This document shows, piece after piece, positions 1 to 7,443 of a DNA stretch of 13,996 bases. The translations under genes and the position numbers were made by a program. Source of the stretch: Tubulinosema ratisbonensis. Its lineage: Eukaryota; Microsporidia; Tubulinosematidae. The number at the start of each line of letters is the position of its first letter. Within the stretch, counting starts at the first letter, position 1. The stretch covers positions 1-13,996 of the forward strand of contig RCSS01000058.1 of the NCBI GenBank assembly GCA_004000155.1. Reading direction: 5' to 3'. Under the pieces are notes generated by a model, which did not search any database, was not told the DNA's origin, and saw only the letters and a program-made list of their open reading frames with translations.

Positions 1-105
1 AAACACATAAAAATTTGTCATATTTATCAAGTAAATTTACCAAAATTTCTTTAAACTCTTCAATAATTTTTATATTTTACATCTTTTATTAAATCTATAA
101 TCCAT
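1..105 (-). CDS. possible 5' end of a gene running off the left edge, frame-broken
   Basis: Reading leftwards from an ATG at 105-103, eleven codons (MDYRFNKRCKI) are followed by a stop. In the frame one base away, an uninterrupted coding-like stretch then continues to the window edge, including IIEEFKEILVNLLDKYDKF. One more base in the T4 run at 75-78 (A4 on the coding strand) would join the two. A perfect 14-bp palindrome lies just upstream of the ATG and no CCC signal is visible. I recognise no family; the acidic-amphipathic composition suggests a helical protein. In DNA this A/T-rich a 25-codon open stretch could be chance, so this is tentative. If real, it lies head-to-tail downstream of the Nop2 gene. 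Confidence 0.22.
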
Positions 106-110
106 TTTTG

Positions 111-124
111 TTAGATTAATCTAA
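111..124. repeat. perfect 14-bp palindrome
   Basis: TTAGATTAATCTAA is its own reverse complement. It lies 5 nt upstream of the possible minus-strand start at 105 and in the 3' flank of the Nop2 gene. It could be a dimeric regulator site or simply a chance product of A/T-rich sequence. Confidence 0.4.
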
Positions 125-268
125 TCTTTAACAAATATTCGTAGTAATCTTTCTTCTATTTATTTCAAATTTCTTAATTAAAAAATCATCATTTTCTTTA
201 ATTTTTTAAAATAATTTATTATTTTTTTAATAAACTTTTAAATTCAAGATTTNNTTAAAATAAATATT

Positions 269-274
269 TTTATT
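269..274 (-). terminator. poly(A) signal AATAAA overlapping the Nop2 stop
   Basis: On the minus strand the stop TAA (275-273) runs straight into TAAA, so its last two bases are the first two of AATAAA. Overlap of this hexamer with stop codons is a known microsporidian feature. Two N calls lie nearby at 253-254. Confidence 0.55.
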
Positions 275-1355
275 ATTTTTTCATAATCTTAGCCACAAAA
301 AATCCATCCAAATTCTGAGAATGAGGATAAATCCTCTTAGCAAAATTCATATCCTTATGAAATATCTTCCCTCTAAACTTACAAAACCCATTCCTTCCAA
401 CTTTACCAAAAGATTCTTCATCACTCAAAGGTAAAATCACAGCATCATTTCTTTTGTTTAACAAATAATTTATTACTTCCTCATTCTCTTCCACTAAAAC
501 TGAACAAGTAGAATAAACCAATATTCCTTTACTTTCTAATAAATCATAGCCACGTAAAATTAATTCTTTTTGTAGAAGAGAAATTCTTTTTAATTCTTTT
601 AAATTTAATTTTGTTAAAACTGATTTATCTTTAGAAATAACACCTGTCCCAGAACATGGTGCATCTAAAAGAATCTTATTAAATTTATTTAATTCTAATT
701 TTCTAGCATCATAATTTATGATTACAACATTTTGTATTCCTAATCTGCTAAAATTTCCTTTTAAGGAAAATAATCTTTCTTTACAAATGTCATTTACAAC
801 CAAGAAATTCTCTTTGGAAAGAAAAGTAGAAATAAAACACCCTTTTAGACCTGGTGATGAACACATGTCTAATACTTTATCATCTTTTTTTACATCTAAA
901 GCTAAGACTGGTAAAAAAGATGCTCCTCCTTGGATTACGTAATACCCTGCTAAGTATTCAGGGGTGGCTCCTAAAGGCACAGGTGAATTATAAACAATAA
1001 AACCAGCACTGCAAAAATAAAGTGGTTCTAAAGAAATACCCCTGGCACAAAGCAATTTATTAAGTAAAGAAGGTCTAATTTTAAGTGTGTTAGTTCGAAT
1101 AATCATAGGCCTTGGATTCAAAGATTCTTTTAAAAAATGTGTATGTTCTTCTTTTGGGAAAATTTGTTTTAATTTTTCTAGAAGGAATGCATTGATTGGG
1201 ACTGTTTCATTTATGAATTCTATCTCTTCATTTTGAATTTCTTCTGAGATTTCTTCTATTTCTTGGTAATCTAAAGTTTCTTCATTGCTTTCTCTACTTT
1301 TTTCTTTCTTTGATTCATGCTTGTTTTTTTTATTTTCATGTTCTTTTTGTGACAT
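273..1355 (-). CDS. NOP2: Nop2/NSUN1-type rRNA cytosine-C5 methyltransferase
   Basis: A 360-aa SAM-dependent RNA m5C methyltransferase. In yeast and human Nop2 methylates one cytosine of the large-subunit rRNA in the nucleolus and is needed for 60S assembly. The N-terminus (about 1-50) is a charged Lys/Glu-rich tail, far shorter than in yeast. The PUA-like pre-domain follows, then the Rossmann core: SAM motif I at about 162-171 (DMCSSPGLKG, normally DMCAAPGGKT), an acidic motif II (NDICKERLFSLKGN) and motif IV LLDAPCSGTGVISKD with the first active-site Cys. Motif VI VYSTCS carries the catalytic Cys. The C-terminal FRGKIFHKDM...RIYPHSQNLDGFFVAK block is diagnostic of Nop2 rather than other NSUN proteins. 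The start at 1355 has CCC one base upstream on the coding strand. Family assignment is very secure; the target base is inferred from orthologues. Confidence 0.95.
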   Translation of the reverse strand: MSQKEHENKKNKHESKKEKSRESNEETLDYQEIEEISEEIQNEEIEFINETVPINAFLLEKLKQIFPKEEHTHFLKESLNPRPMIIRTNTLKIRPSLLNKLLCARGISLEPLYFCSAGFIVYNSPVPLGATPEYLAGYYVIQGGASFLPVLALDVKKDDKVLDMCSSPGLKGCFISTFLSKENFLVVNDICKERLFSLKGNFSRLGIQNVVIINYDARKLELNKFNKILLDAPCSGTGVISKDKSVLTKLNLKELKRISLLQKELILRGYDLLESKGILVYSTCSVLVEENEEVINYLLNKRNDAVILPLSDEESFGKVGRNGFCKFRGKIFHKDMNFAKRIYPHSQNLDGFFVAKIMKK

Positions 1356-1356
1356 T

Positions 1357-1359
1357 GGG
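1357..1359 (-). promoter_or_regulatory. CCC start-proximal signal of Nop2
   Basis: The coding strand reads TAACCCAATG, with CCC one base before the ATG. Short C-runs close to the start are known microsporidian transcription-start-associated signals. The same pattern occurs at the Myb, J-protein and RPS29 genes here. Confidence 0.55.
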
Positions 1360-1421
1360 TTAAAATAAAAAAATATTTTTTTAATTTTTTTTATTATTTT
1401 AATTATTTATTTTTTTTATCC

Positions 1422-1448
1422 AAGCTAGGGATAAAAAATCCATAAAAA
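1422..1448. repeat. perfect hairpin, 10-bp stem and 7-nt loop
   Basis: TTTTTTATCC (1422-1431) pairs with GGATAAAAAA (1439-1448) around the loop AAGCTAG. It lies about 65 bp upstream of the Nop2 ATG. The GG/CC pairs at the loop end make it less likely to be chance than an all-A/T stem. It could be a protein-binding palindrome or a transcript structure. Confidence 0.5.
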
Positions 1449-2204
1449 AATCTTTTTCTTTATTTAATTATAGTTTAAAAAATATATAATATTTTTAAAA
1501 AACAATAAGTAGTATTTATGACATATAAAATAAGTTAAAAAATTTAAGAATAAGTAAATTNTTTTTTATATTTTAAATAGATTTTTTATTCTTTAAATGT
1601 AATTTCTTAACAACAAAGAGATAATTTAATTTATTTTTTGTTGAAAATTAAGAAATTTTCTTGAAATACTACCTTCTTTTTTGATTTATTAAATTTTACA
1701 TCCTTATATTAAAATTTGAAATTATATTTTTAAAATCAAATCAGAATAAGAATTCATTTAAAAATAGTTAAAATATTTTTTAATAAAATATAAGAATAAT
1801 ATAATTTAAAATAAAACATTTATTTTTTTTATTTTATATAATTACACAAAGCTTCTATAGAAAAGAAATTTAAAACTAATAATAAACAAATTATTTTAAA
1901 TTTTACAGTTTAACACTTAATTAATGATTAAAAAAAGATTTTTTGAACTATAAATTTTAAATAAGTTAATATTTATTTATAGGGTTTTTCAAGTAAAATT
2001 TCATAAATTTTAGTTTTTTTTAAATTTATTATTTTTTATTAAAATATATTTTTAATAATTTATTTTAAAAATGAAATTTTTGACAAATTTAAATCAATTT
2101 ACAAAAAAAAATAAAAAAATCAAACAAAATTTTGTCAAATTACACTCTGCACAAAATAACAATTTGTCTTACAAATTAGAATAATAAGAAAATTAAATAA
2201 AATA

Positions 2205-2207
2205 CCC
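2205..2207 (+). promoter_or_regulatory. CCC start-proximal signal of the Myb gene
   Basis: The sequence ATACCCATAAAAATG places CCC six bases before the ATG at 2214, matching the microsporidian-type start signal. It supports this ATG as the start. Confidence 0.5.
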
Positions 2208-2213
2208 ATAAAA

Positions 2214-2777
2214 ATGACAAATGAAAATAGAACTACCTGGAACCATCAAGAGGATGCCAAATTGACAGATCTGATCAACAAATACTCCCCAAAAAACTGG
2301 TCAAAACTTGCTAACATGCTAGGTAACCGCAATGGCAAGCAGTGTAGAGAAAGATGGTACAACCATCTTACACCAAATGTTAATAAATCTCCTTTACAGG
2401 AATGGGAAAAAGAAAAGATACTTGAATTACAAACTAAGTTTGGAAATAAATGGACAAAAATTTCTAAAGAATTACCTGGCAGAACTGATAACACAGTAAA
2501 AAACTTCTATCATTCCTACAAAAATAGAAAAGAAAAGAAAAAATCAGGTAAAAAGAGAAAAAATCTTTCTTTGATAAATCAAATAGAAATTAATGAATGT
2601 AAAAAAATGATAGAAGATGATTCAATGATTTATTTCAGTCAGTGTAGTATTAACATTTTAGCAGAAATATGTTATATTTGTTATAAAAAATATTTTACAA
2701 ATGAAGAAATAAAAGAATCAGAATTAAAGAAATATCCTGGGATAGAAATAATATTTCAATCAAGCATTTCTGAATAA
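2214..2777 (+). CDS. Myb-like (R2R3-type) DNA-binding protein
   Basis: This 187-aa protein has two tandem Myb/SANT repeats at about residues 8-52 and 58-103. Repeat 1 has the regular tryptophans W9, W29 and W48 and the recognition-helix pattern NGKQCRERWYNHL. In repeat 2 the first Trp is replaced by Leu61, W80 is kept and the third is Tyr99; its recognition helix PGRTDNTVKNFYHS is classical. A basic tract at about 104-121 (KNRKEKKKSGKKRKN) is a likely nuclear localisation signal. The last 65 residues match nothing I know. It should be a sequence-specific nuclear transcription factor. Targets and exact orthologue are unknown; CDC5-type splicing factors are much longer. Start choice is supported by CCC just upstream. 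Confidence 0.9.
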   Translation: MTNENRTTWNHQEDAKLTDLINKYSPKNWSKLANMLGNRNGKQCRERWYNHLTPNVNKSPLQEWEKEKILELQTKFGNKWTKISKELPGRTDNTVKNFYHSYKNRKEKKKSGKKRKNLSLINQIEINECKKMIEDDSMIYFSQCSINILAEICYICYKKYFTNEEIKESELKKYPGIEIIFQSSISE

Positions 2778-2813
2778 TTTTACTTTAAGAAAATTACCTG
2801 AATATAAATTATA

Positions 2814-2819
2814 AATAAA
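2814..2819 (+). terminator. candidate poly(A) signal of the Myb gene
   Basis: The first AATAAA after the Myb stop (2775-2777) lies 36 nt downstream, unlike the stop-overlapping signals of several other genes here. Such a hexamer is common by chance in this sequence. Confidence 0.3.
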
Positions 2820-3137
2820 ATAGATTAAAAAATATTAAAAAAAATATTAAAAAAATATTTAAACATTTTTCATATTTGAAATATTTAGGTAAAGTAAATT
2901 TTAAATTATATTAAATAATAAATAAGAAAAATAAATAGAAAAAACAAAAATAAATAAAATAACAAAAATAAATAAAATAAATAAAATAATAATAAATAAT
3001 TAATAGAATAATTAATTATGTTTTTTAAAAGATTTTAATTGGATAATTTAAAATGTATTTAATCAGAAAAATAAACAGTAAAATACAAAACTTTTTATTA
3101 ATTTACTAAAAATAGAAATAATAAGGCATATAAATAA

Positions 3138-3228
3138 AATATTATTAAAGAATATATTATTAAAGAATATATTATTAAAGTAATATATTATTAAAGTAAT
3201 ATATTTTTATAGTAATATATTATTATAA
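3138..3228. repeat. tandem repeat, about 15-16-bp unit
   Basis: About five to six head-to-tail copies of a unit close to ATATTATTAAAGAAT occur. The first copies are nearly identical (ATTATTAAAG + AATAT), then the spacer base changes to T, and the last copies decay to ATTTTTATAG and ATTATTATAAT. The array ends about 100 bp before the J-protein start, so it sits in that gene's upstream region. It is a likely length-variable minisatellite. Confidence 0.75.
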
Positions 3229-3324
3229 TAAAAAATAAACTTATTAATAAAAATATTTTTATCTTTACTCACAAAAAATCAACCAATCATATTTCTTAAA
3301 AAATATAAAACAAAAAAATATTAT

Positions 3325-3327
3325 CCC
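3325..3327 (+). promoter_or_regulatory. CCC directly abutting the J-protein ATG
   Basis: The sequence TATCCCATG places CCC immediately before the start codon with no spacer, the tightest example in the window. It strongly supports this ATG as the start. Confidence 0.55.
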
Positions 3328-4716
3328 ATGCTAATCTTCATACTAAAAGTACTTTCACAAAACTCATTAGATTTAATTAATGAAGTAGAGTCTAAGTTAA
3401 AACTTAACAACCCAACAGAAGCATTTAAGTTAATAAAACAAATAAAAGAAACACAATCCATTTCATTTAAAATCACTCACGCAAAGTATTTATACTTGAC
3501 TGGTGAATACGAAGAGTTAGTAAACAAGTACAGCAAGGAGAGTGACATTGGAATTAAGTCATTGGTAGAGAAAGCGAACAGAGCAATCAAACTGATTGGT
3601 AAGAATTTTACACCTAATTTGTCTCATTTAAATGAAATTGAGTCAATTTACAAAGAAAGTTTTATGTGTAAAAGGTTAGCAAATTATTTAATACAAATTT
3701 ACATACAAAATAACCAATTTAGCAAAGCTAAAGACATCGCAGAAATGATTTATAGCTCATATCCATTGGACAGAGACATTAAAAAGTGTTACGGGCATGT
3801 GCTTTGTTTAACACCATTTTACAACAAAGGTATTTTAATTTTGAAAGAATTACAAATTAAAGAAGGAAATTTGTTTGATTTAATTTTACAGAAATTTAAT
3901 TCTGCGAAAACAAATGAATCTTACAAAGAAATAATTGATCAAATCAGGAATATTGAATTGTACAGTGATTTTAAACCAAGTGTCTTTTATTACTTTAAGT
4001 TTTACACCTTATATTTTAATTATGTAAAGAATATGATTGGACAGAATAGAAGTGCGACGAAAGAAGCGTACGAATTAAACGAAGTTATACAAGAAAATAC
4101 CACGTTTTATCTTTTAGGAAAGTCTCTTTTATTAGAAAATAAGACAAATGAGCTGAACAATGTGATTAATAACCCAAAATTTACTGATCAATTCAAGAAA
4201 TCAGCTCTGAAAACTGAAAAGGAAATGAAAGAAAAGGTTTTTCAAGAAGAAGAAGCAAAAAGAAAAGAGAAACAGAAAGAAGAAGAACGAAAAAGAGAAA
4301 GAGAAGAGGCAGAAAGAAGAAGAAGAACACATAAACATGACATTTCCGGTTATTACGAAGCTCTNGGGATTAAGCACACCGCTACTAAAGACGAAATCAA
4401 CAGAGCCTTCAAGAAAAAGTGTTTAGAAATTAATCCTGAGAAATACAAGAACGATAAAGATGAATACGAAAGGAGGTTAAAATTACAAATGAAAGTAAAC
4501 AAAGCCAAAGACGTACTTTCTAACGAGAAGACTAGAAAGCTTTACGACCAGGGAATAGATAATGAAACACCTCAGTCGAATGATTTCTACTCACACCACA
4601 ATAGTAAAGGAAACAGGGTACATGACGTTGAAGATATTTTTTCAGCTTTCTTTGGTAATAATGATTTTGGAGGAAGAAGATCAACAAGAAGAACTTATTA
4701 TTACTATTATGGATAA
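3328..4716 (+). CDS. TPR/J-domain protein, P58IPK (DNAJC3)/Jem1-like, with degenerate HPD
   Basis: 462 aa. Residues 1-11 are hydrophobic (MLIFILKVLSQ), like a short signal peptide or anchor, suggesting the ER lumen. Residues about 12-290 are helical repeats of TPR type (for example LNNPTEAFKLIKQIKE and KYLYLTGEYEELVNKY). Residues about 295-335 are a Lys/Glu/Arg-rich helix and 338-409 a J domain (YYEALGI...INRAFKKKCLEINPEKY...NKAKDVLSNEKTRKLYDQG). This order and length resemble DNAJC3/P58IPK, an ER Hsp70 (BiP) co-chaperone that holds unfolded clients on its TPRs. The HPD tripeptide needed to stimulate Hsp70 ATPase is Asn369-Pro-Glu371. The tail has FFGNNDFGG, a short G/F-like piece, and ends in a Tyr run. 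The N at 4365 is the third base of CTN, so residue 346 is Leu whatever the base. Orthology to P58IPK is an inference from architecture. Confidence 0.85.
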   Translation: MLIFILKVLSQNSLDLINEVESKLKLNNPTEAFKLIKQIKETQSISFKITHAKYLYLTGEYEELVNKYSKESDIGIKSLVEKANRAIKLIGKNFTPNLSHLNEIESIYKESFMCKRLANYLIQIYIQNNQFSKAKDIAEMIYSSYPLDRDIKKCYGHVLCLTPFYNKGILILKELQIKEGNLFDLILQKFNSAKTNESYKEIIDQIRNIELYSDFKPSVFYYFKFYTLYFNYVKNMIGQNRSATKEAYELNEVIQENTTFYLLGKSLLLENKTNELNNVINNPKFTDQFKKSALKTEKEMKEKVFQEEEAKRKEKQKEEERKREREEAERRRRTHKHDISGYYEAXGIKHTATKDEINRAFKKKCLEINPEKYKNDKDEYERRLKLQMKVNKAKDVLSNEKTRKLYDQGIDNETPQSNDFYSHHNSKGNRVHDVEDIFSAFFGNNDFGGRRSTRRTYYYYYG

Positions 4717-4720
4717 TAAA
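4715..4720 (+). terminator. poly(A) signal AATAAA overlapping the J-protein stop
   Basis: The stop TAA at 4714-4716 is followed by TAAA, so AATAAA begins inside the stop codon, as at the Nop2 gene and others here. A second AATAAA-like stretch and an N at 4737 follow. Confidence 0.55.
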
Positions 4721-5835
4721 TATGATTTTAATAAAANCTTTTTTCCTTTTTATTTACTTATTTATTACTTATTTATTTATTTTTAGAGATTTGCTTTGAT
4801 TTATTCCAAGTAAATTAAAATTGTATTTAATTTTTCATATTTAAAATAATTGGATTTTTTTAAAAATAAGAAATTTATATGAAGATCTTTTGTTATACTT
4901 TCTATAATTAAACTATGTTACCTACCTGTGGTTGTTTTCTCAACATTCTTAGTTTATTTTTTAATTCAAACCAAAGAAATATAAACATTTTTTAATACCC
5001 AATCTCATATTGACTTTGATAATTTATTAATAATTATTACATAATCAAAGATTACTAATTCATAAAAAATTAATTCAATAAATTCATTTCTCTGCCTAAT
5101 TTAACAATTTTTAAACAAAAATTTAATCCTTTATTAAACCATAAAAAAGAAGTAAGTAAACAATATTGTAAGTCTTAGTTTATTTAGTCACTAAATAAAT
5201 TTATAAGTAATTTTCTGTTATTATCATATGACTAAGCAATAAAAAAATTTAAAACAAAATAAAAATACAATAAAAGATTTATTGTCTTAATATTTAAACC
5301 ATGACTTTGTTTTAATAAGTAATATTTTTAATTAAATAGAATATTATTTCTCTCTTAGATATTAAGTTTTAATATTTTATAAAAATCTTATTTATTGTTA
5401 TTTTAAAAAACTTTGTATTAAAAGTACAAATTTTTAATCATGTTAATTTTTGTTAAAGATTATATTTAAAATTAATATATTTATACAATATTGTCATGTA
5501 TATTAAGTATGGTCATATTTAAGATAATTCTTATATAAACTTTTGTCTTTATGTGATTTATCCAAGGTTGTTATGGTATTTCTGTATTGATTTTTTTTCC
5601 TCATTTTTATAAATTTATTTATAAAATAGATAAGTTATTTATAAATACAAATAAAATGCTTAGTTCTACAACATATTGTACTAAAGAAATTATTTATAAT
5701 TCAAATATAAAAAAATAACTATTTAATTTAATAAACATTTTTTGTAGGTAAAACCATATATAAATAAATAATTTATTATAAAAATAAATAATAAATTATT
5801 AATTTTTAAAACTTTTTTTTAAAAAATACCCTTAA
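4717..5835. other. 1.1-kb intergenic stretch, no gene found
   Basis: Almost uniformly A/T-rich, with stops in all frames and no coding pattern I could support on either strand. A small, less A/T-rich patch at about 4918-4950 (ACCTACCTGTGGTTG) stands out but fits no RNA family I know. No tRNA B-box-like sequence is visible. The last few bases hold the start signal of the RPS29 gene. Confidence 0.55.
5829..5831 (+). promoter_or_regulatory. CCC start-proximal signal of RPS29
   Basis: ATACCCTTAAATG puts CCC four bases before the ATG. An in-frame stop TAA (5833-5835) directly precedes the ATG, so no longer reading is possible and the start is fixed. Confidence 0.6.
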
Positions 5836-6030
5836 ATGGTAGACGACGTAAACGTGCAAAGAGGACCTATTTCTGACTTCCAATCTAACAACAAACCTTT
5901 TGGCAAAGGATCTAGACACTGCAGATCTTGTTTCACTTACAGAGGACTGATAAGAAAGTATGAATTGAACATGTGTAGAAGGTGTTTCAGAGAGTATGCT
6001 GACAAAATTGGGTTCAAAAAATTAGATTAA
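5836..6030 (+). CDS. RPS29: 40S ribosomal protein S29 (uS14)
   Basis: A 64-aa zinc-binding protein of the small ribosomal subunit head. The family signature is complete: [10 protein letters not shown], then [24 protein letters not shown] ending in KLD as in other eukaryotic S29. Zinc ligands are C29, C32, C47 and C50 (CX2C-X14-CX2C). Yeast and human S29 are 56 aa; the extra length is at the N-terminus, where about eight more residues (within [15 protein letters not shown]) precede the conserved core. The start is unambiguous because TAA abuts the ATG. It opens a compact run of five same-strand genes. Identification is very secure. Confidence 0.97.
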   Translation: MVDDVNVQRGPISDFQSNNKPFGKGSRHCRSCFTYRGLIRKYELNMCRRCFREYADKIGFKKLD

Positions 6031-6076
6031 ATTTAATTTACTAATTTTTTTATAAAAATGTTTTTTTAAAATTTAA

Positions 6077-6078
6077 CC
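6077..6078 (+). promoter_or_regulatory. CC abutting the ATG of the small secreted protein gene
   Basis: AACCATG has CC directly before the start codon, a shortened form of the CCC signal at other genes here. The evidence is weaker because two C bases can easily occur by chance. Confidence 0.3.
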
Positions 6079-6312
6079 ATGAAATTTTGTTTACAAATTT
6101 TTTTTCTATTTTATGCATTAACGAAAGCAAAAGAAGATGAGAAAATGGTTGACAATCTTAACAATTTAGAGGATGGTAAGACCAGATCAGATGATTTTAC
6201 TGATTCTGTTGGGCTGATGAGCGTATCAACAGAGAAAATGTTTGAAGAAATGGACACTTCTGAGTTTAATTCTGCTGTGTTGATGTCAAACCAAGAGAGT
6301 GAATTTTTATAA
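6079..6312 (+). CDS. small acidic secreted protein, unknown family
   Basis: 77 aa. Residues 1-17 (MKFCLQIFFLFYALTKA) are a textbook signal peptide: a Lys, a hydrophobic core rich in Phe/Leu, then Ala-Lys-Ala as a likely cleavage site. The remaining 60 residues are hydrophilic and strongly acidic (EDEK, EDGKTRSDDFTDS, FEEMDTSEF) with no Cys, repeat or second membrane segment. In a microsporidian such a protein could be exported to the parasite surface, wall or host cell, but nothing shows a function. It starts 48 bp after RPS29 and ends with AATAAA overlapping the stop. A real gene is likely because of the signal peptide, start context and 3' signal together. Confidence 0.7.
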   Translation: MKFCLQIFFLFYALTKAKEDEKMVDNLNNLEDGKTRSDDFTDSVGLMSVSTEKMFEEMDTSEFNSAVLMSNQESEFL

Positions 6313-6317
6313 ATAAA
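6312..6317 (+). terminator. poly(A) signal AATAAA overlapping the stop of the small secreted gene
   Basis: The last A of stop TAA (6310-6312) is the first base of AATAAA. It supports this reading frame as a real gene. Confidence 0.5.
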
Positions 6318-6358
6318 AAAGTTAATTGGAATATTTGTAAAAAAATAAAATATTTAAT

Positions 6359-7429
6359 ATGAATTTATGCAATTTGTGTGAGTCAGAAATAAAATGTGTT
6401 AACGGAGTGTTTGTTTGTGAAGAAGGACACGTACAAACTTACACTCAAGAAGTAACAGAATATAATAATGTGATGCCTACTAGGAGTAATGCTCTAGTTA
6501 GGAGTGCTAGGGTTATAAAAAGAAATGACTCAACCCAAATTTCTTCACTTCATGATTCATACAAAAAAATATTAATTTTTTATTTTGTTTACAGGCAAAT
6601 TACCCCTTTTTTTGGTTTAAAAAGTGATTTATTCTTTAATTTGTTTGTTTCTTTATTAAAATATGAGAAAAATGAAGTAAAAAATTCGGATTTATTCGAA
6701 AGAGAAACTTTGATTCTTTTAGTTTATTTTGCCAAGAAGCATGAATTGGAAGAAAAAAATGAACTAATTTTTTTCAATGAATATTATCAATTTATGCTAG
6801 AATCTCCTATTTTTAATATTTCATTTAAAATGACATCAATTTTTAATAACTTAAAAGTATCTGAAATATTTCAAAATAAACGAAGAGGTACAAAATACAT
6901 TTATAGATATCTTCACACACTAAACAAATTAGAAAAAGAAGATTTGAATGACCAGCAAAGATTAGCCTTTGATGCCATTTACAATCTTACAAGGATTGAC
7001 ATGAGAATTTATTTAAAATACTTAAAAAGTATTTTAAAATTATTTGAATATAAAAAGGAGTCAAGACTTGTTTTTTATTTTAGAAAATTTGTTTATTTCA
7101 CTGACGTTGTCATAAAAATTTATTTTCCTGATTTGTTGGTTTGTATTTTTTTAAATGAATATTTTAATTTGTTTGACATAAAATTAAACAACAAAAAAAT
7201 TTTAAAAAACTTTGTAAAGAAACTTTATAACTCAAAAAAGTCTTTTATTTTTGTAAGAAAAGAGAAAAAACTTTTTTTAAATAAAAAAGAGTATATCAAA
7301 GAAGTATTTAAAGAAAACAAACACTTAATCAATGATCTTACTGAGTTAGTTTGTTTTTTCTATAATATTTCTAAAGAAATATACTATGAGTTAGTTGACC
7401 AGTTTATGCTTAGTGAATTTTTTATATAA
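6359..7429 (+). CDS. Rrn7/TAF1B-like RNA polymerase I initiation factor
   Basis: 356 aa. The N-terminus is a zinc ribbon of the Rrn7/TAF1B kind: CNLC (C4, C7), then VCEEGHVQTY with C20 and H24, the unusual CX2C...CX3H ligand set of that family in place of four cysteines. A linker about 30-60 follows (the B-reader/linker region in TFIIB-like factors), then about 290 helical residues rich in Phe, Leu, Lys and Tyr, where Rrn7 has two cyclin folds. Rrn7 is the TFIIB-like subunit of the core factor that recruits Pol I to rDNA. Yeast Rrn7 is over 500 aa, so this is a reduced version. No CCC signal precedes the ATG. The assignment rests mainly on the zinc ribbon and overall layout; another TFIIB-like factor is the main alternative. 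Confidence 0.7.
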   Translation: MNLCNLCESEIKCVNGVFVCEEGHVQTYTQEVTEYNNVMPTRSNALVRSARVIKRNDSTQISSLHDSYKKILIFYFVYRQITPFFGLKSDLFFNLFVSLLKYEKNEVKNSDLFERETLILLVYFAKKHELEEKNELIFFNEYYQFMLESPIFNISFKMTSIFNNLKVSEIFQNKRRGTKYIYRYLHTLNKLEKEDLNDQQRLAFDAIYNLTRIDMRIYLKYLKSILKLFEYKKESRLVFYFRKFVYFTDVVIKIYFPDLLVCIFLNEYFNLFDIKLNNKKILKNFVKKLYNSKKSFIFVRKEKKLFLNKKEYIKEVFKENKHLINDLTELVCFFYNISKEIYYELVDQFMLSEFFI

Positions 7430-7443
7430 AAAAANTTATTAAA

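Larger units (their letters stand above)
1356..2213. other. divergent intergenic region, no gene found
   Basis: This 858-bp stretch separates the divergent Nop2 and Myb genes and must hold both promoters. It is almost pure A/T with dense stops in all frames and one N at 1561. Structured elements are a 10-bp hairpin at 1422-1448 and an inverted pair of 9-mers, TTTGACAAA at 2079-2087 and TTTGTCAAA at 2131-2139, upstream of the Myb gene. I see no tRNA or other RNA gene. Confidence 0.6.
2778..3327. other. intergenic spacer with low-complexity repeats, no gene found
   Basis: This 550-bp spacer lies between two same-strand genes. The first 40 bp hold the Myb 3' end and a candidate AATAAA. Next come runs of A7-8 with ATATT at 2821-2865 and AAATAAAATA-type microsatellite DNA at about 2925-3000. 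The tandem array at 3138-3228 follows. The last 20 bp carry the CCC start signal of the J-protein gene. No open frame or RNA gene is seen. Confidence 0.6.

Noticed and set aside
718..942. 74-codon plus-strand open frame opposite the Nop2 catalytic core
   Set aside because: It lies wholly antisense to a secure Nop2 domain and has no family features; it is a mirror of the coding constraint on the other strand.
2246..2494. 82-codon minus-strand open frame inside the Myb gene
   Set aside because: It is antisense to the two Myb repeats, which explain the codon pattern; no start signal or domain is seen.
4562..4786. 74-codon plus-strand open frame overlapping the J-protein 3' end
   Set aside because: It overlaps the end of the J-protein gene in another frame and its tail is low-complexity Tyr/Phe translated from A/T-rich spacer, with an N inside.
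4918..4950. ACCTACCTGTGGTTG patch as a small RNA gene
   Set aside because: No stem, box or family signature could be built around it on either strand.
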